Shown here: in pieces, positions 5,968 to 6,736 of the stretch | Numbering within the stretch: position 1 is the stretch's first letter | Layout: each line of letters starts with the position of its first letter | Source: Phycisphaerales bacterium | GTDB lineage: Bacteria > Planctomycetota > Phycisphaerae > Phycisphaerales > UBA1924 | Assembly: GCA_029212425.1 (NCBI GenBank) | Contig: JARGNC010000136.1 | Location: forward strand, 1-6,736 | DNA: 6,736 nucleotides | Direction of reading: 5' to 3' | Notes under the pieces: generated by a model | Database searches by the model: none | What the model saw: the letters and a program-made list of their open reading frames with translations, nothing else | What the model was told of the DNA's origin: nothing | Translations under genes and position numbers: made by a program

Positions 5968-6624
5968 TCAACAGCCGGAATCAGCGAGCAGTCGTTCAAT
6001 CGAACACAGGGTCGTCCGAGGCGTCGCTTGGCCGCTCACAAGTTCCCAGAACGGGATCTCGCCGGAGACTGAGCCCCCCCATGAGTTGAGCCTTGAATCG
6101 ACGCGTCGTGCTTCGCGCTCAATCGCAGGTGATCCCACATACACACATCGCTGCACGAGCACCGCACCATCGTCAGCATACTCCATCTCAGCGCTGACGC
6201 CTGCCATCACTTCCGCGATGTCTTGGAACAACGCTCGATTGCGTCGGACCAGCAGGTCCGCATCGTGCCAAACAAACACACGCATCCGCTCGCTCCGACG
6301 ACCAGGAACAGTCGATCGTTGACGCAACAGCGAAGAAATACCCCAAGGCCCATCCACCGATCGACTGAGTTTATCGACTGGAATCAAACGCTCAAGTTGA
6401 TCACACAGATCGTCCAAAGTCTGGATCGCACGCCCGTGAATCACACACACCTGCGTGTCAGGCATACTCGAGAGATACTGCTGGAAACTCGCGGCAAAGC
6501 GGGACCGAACCGAGATATCGTCGCCCCACGCGACAAGATGACGATCATTGAGCCGAGCCAATACCTCGGGCTGCCAAGTAATCGGCTCAAACACAAACCC
6601 TTGATGTCCCGGAACTGCGGACAT
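5968..6624 (-). CDS. Unrecognised protein, possibly a degenerate P-loop ATPase-like fold
   Basis: A 218-residue protein from the ATG at 6624-6622, which has AGAGG five bases upstream; a GTG at 6630 would add two residues. I do not recognise the family. LVAWGDDISVRSRFAASF (30-47) has the strand-loop-helix shape of a Walker A region, but GDDISVRS (34-41) stands where GxxxxGK[ST] would be, with Arg for Lys. MRVFVWHDAD (114-123) looks like a Walker B strand, and QRCVYVGSP (about 160-170) like a following sensor strand. This order recalls AAA/DnaA-like ATPases that have lost nucleotide binding, as an inference from pattern only. No signal peptide or membrane segment is seen, so it is probably cytoplasmic. 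It is the first gene of the minus-strand series that continues to rsmD. Coding status is good; function is unknown. Confidence 0.72.
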   Translation of the reverse strand: MSAVPGHQGFVFEPITWQPEVLARLNDRHLVAWGDDISVRSRFAASFQQYLSSMPDTQVCVIHGRAIQTLDDLCDQLERLIPVDKLSRSVDGPWGISSLLRQRSTVPGRRSERMRVFVWHDADLLVRRNRALFQDIAEVMAGVSAEMEYADDGAVLVQRCVYVGSPAIEREARRVDSRLNSWGGSVSGEIPFWELVSGQATPRTTLCSIERLLADSGC

Positions 6625-6629
6625 GAACA

Positions 6630-6634
6630 CCTCT
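6630..6634 (-). promoter_or_regulatory. Shine-Dalgarno selecting the ATG at 6624
   Basis: AGAGG on the minus strand lies five bases before the ATG at 6624-6622. Its last base overlaps the alternative GTG at 6630-6628, which would make that earlier start unlikely. Confidence 0.5.
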
Positions 6635-6653
6635 GAATCGCCGTTGTTGCGTC

Positions 6654-6676
6654 AAAAACAGGGGTTGCCCTGCTTT
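6654..6676 (-). terminator. Intrinsic terminator of a gene lying beyond the right edge
   Basis: Minus-strand CAGGG-CAAC-CCCTG (6672-6659) is followed by TTTTT. Flanking AAAG and TTTT extend the stem to about nine pairs with one G-U. It lies about 30 bases before the gene starting at 6624, so it either ends an upstream minus-strand transcript or acts as an attenuator in the leader of that gene. The bases from 6677 to 6736 show no feature that can be named. Confidence 0.55.
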
Positions 6677-6736
6677 CACCGCCGCCATATCGGGCGATGA
6701 CACCTCGAATATGCGCTATTTTCCCCTCTAAACCAG

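Noticed and set aside
5001..6089. Long open frame of 362 codons on the + strand opposite rsmD
   Set aside because: It lies antisense to a clear RsmD gene, its translation is rich in Arg, Pro, His and Ser in the manner of a shadow of a skewed GC-rich gene, and it shows no domain. The neighbouring + strand frames at 3590-4252 and 4649-5404 are rejected for the same reason.
6676..6735. Minus-strand frame entering from the right edge and stopping at TGA 6678-6676, just before the hairpin
   Set aside because: Nineteen codons with Arg/Trp-rich content show no recognisable family. A second frame is also open across this end by chance, so no gene end can be claimed.
1..6736. CRISPR array, tRNA, rRNA, insertion sequence or toxin-antitoxin pair
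   Set aside because: No regularly spaced direct repeats, cloverleaf, transposase frame with terminal repeats or paired small genes were seen on either strand.

Overview
The window looks like an ordinary chromosomal stretch from a GC-rich bacterium, most likely a member of the Planctomycetota (Phycisphaerae-like). This placement rests on gene flavour: a pterin synthase with an E-P-x-H-G-H signature, an RsmD with a large acidic insert, a long degenerate M16 protein, and start sites that often lack a Shine-Dalgarno sequence. It is an inference, not proof. The + strand is C-rich and G-poor from end to end whichever strand is coding. This suggests one replichore arm with the minus strand as the leading, G/T-rich strand.

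Layout, left to right. At 1-635 (minus, cut by the window edge) lies an atypical short-chain dehydrogenase that keeps the nucleotide-binding glycines but has lost most of the catalytic tetrad. Divergent from it, 697-972 (+) encodes a small three-helix membrane protein and 981-1358 (+) a QueD/PTPS-family pterin enzyme, separated by only 8 bases and probably co-transcribed. A 175-base leader with a bulged hairpin and a good Shine-Dalgarno then precedes the most striking gene, 1534-1989 (+). It encodes a 151-residue prion-like low-complexity protein built from only eleven amino acids, about a quarter of them Phe or Trp, with no Lys, Arg, His, Asp, Cys, Tyr, Leu, Ile or Val. A perfect 12-bp hairpin (2016-2045) ends it and also faces the convergent gene coming from the right.

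The right part is a minus-strand series. Read in transcription order it is: 5968-6624, an unrecognised protein with a possible degenerate P-loop ATPase fold; 5067-5861, RsmD, the 16S rRNA guanine-N2 methyltransferase; and 2069-4930, an exported four-domain M16 (insulinase-like) protein whose zinc motif HxxEH is replaced by MxxSR. Intrinsic terminators lie upstream of the first and, more weakly, between the first two.

The genes do not form an obvious pathway. The window's theme is divergence at active sites: the SDR, the M16 protein and perhaps the P-loop-like protein look like pseudoenzymes or altered enzymes, and the pterin enzyme uses a variant catalytic motif. The best candidate for something undescribed is the Phe/Trp/Asn-rich low-complexity protein with its structured leader and its own terminator. 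No CRISPR array, tRNA, rRNA, insertion sequence or attachment site was seen, and no stretch longer than 300 bases lacks a gene.
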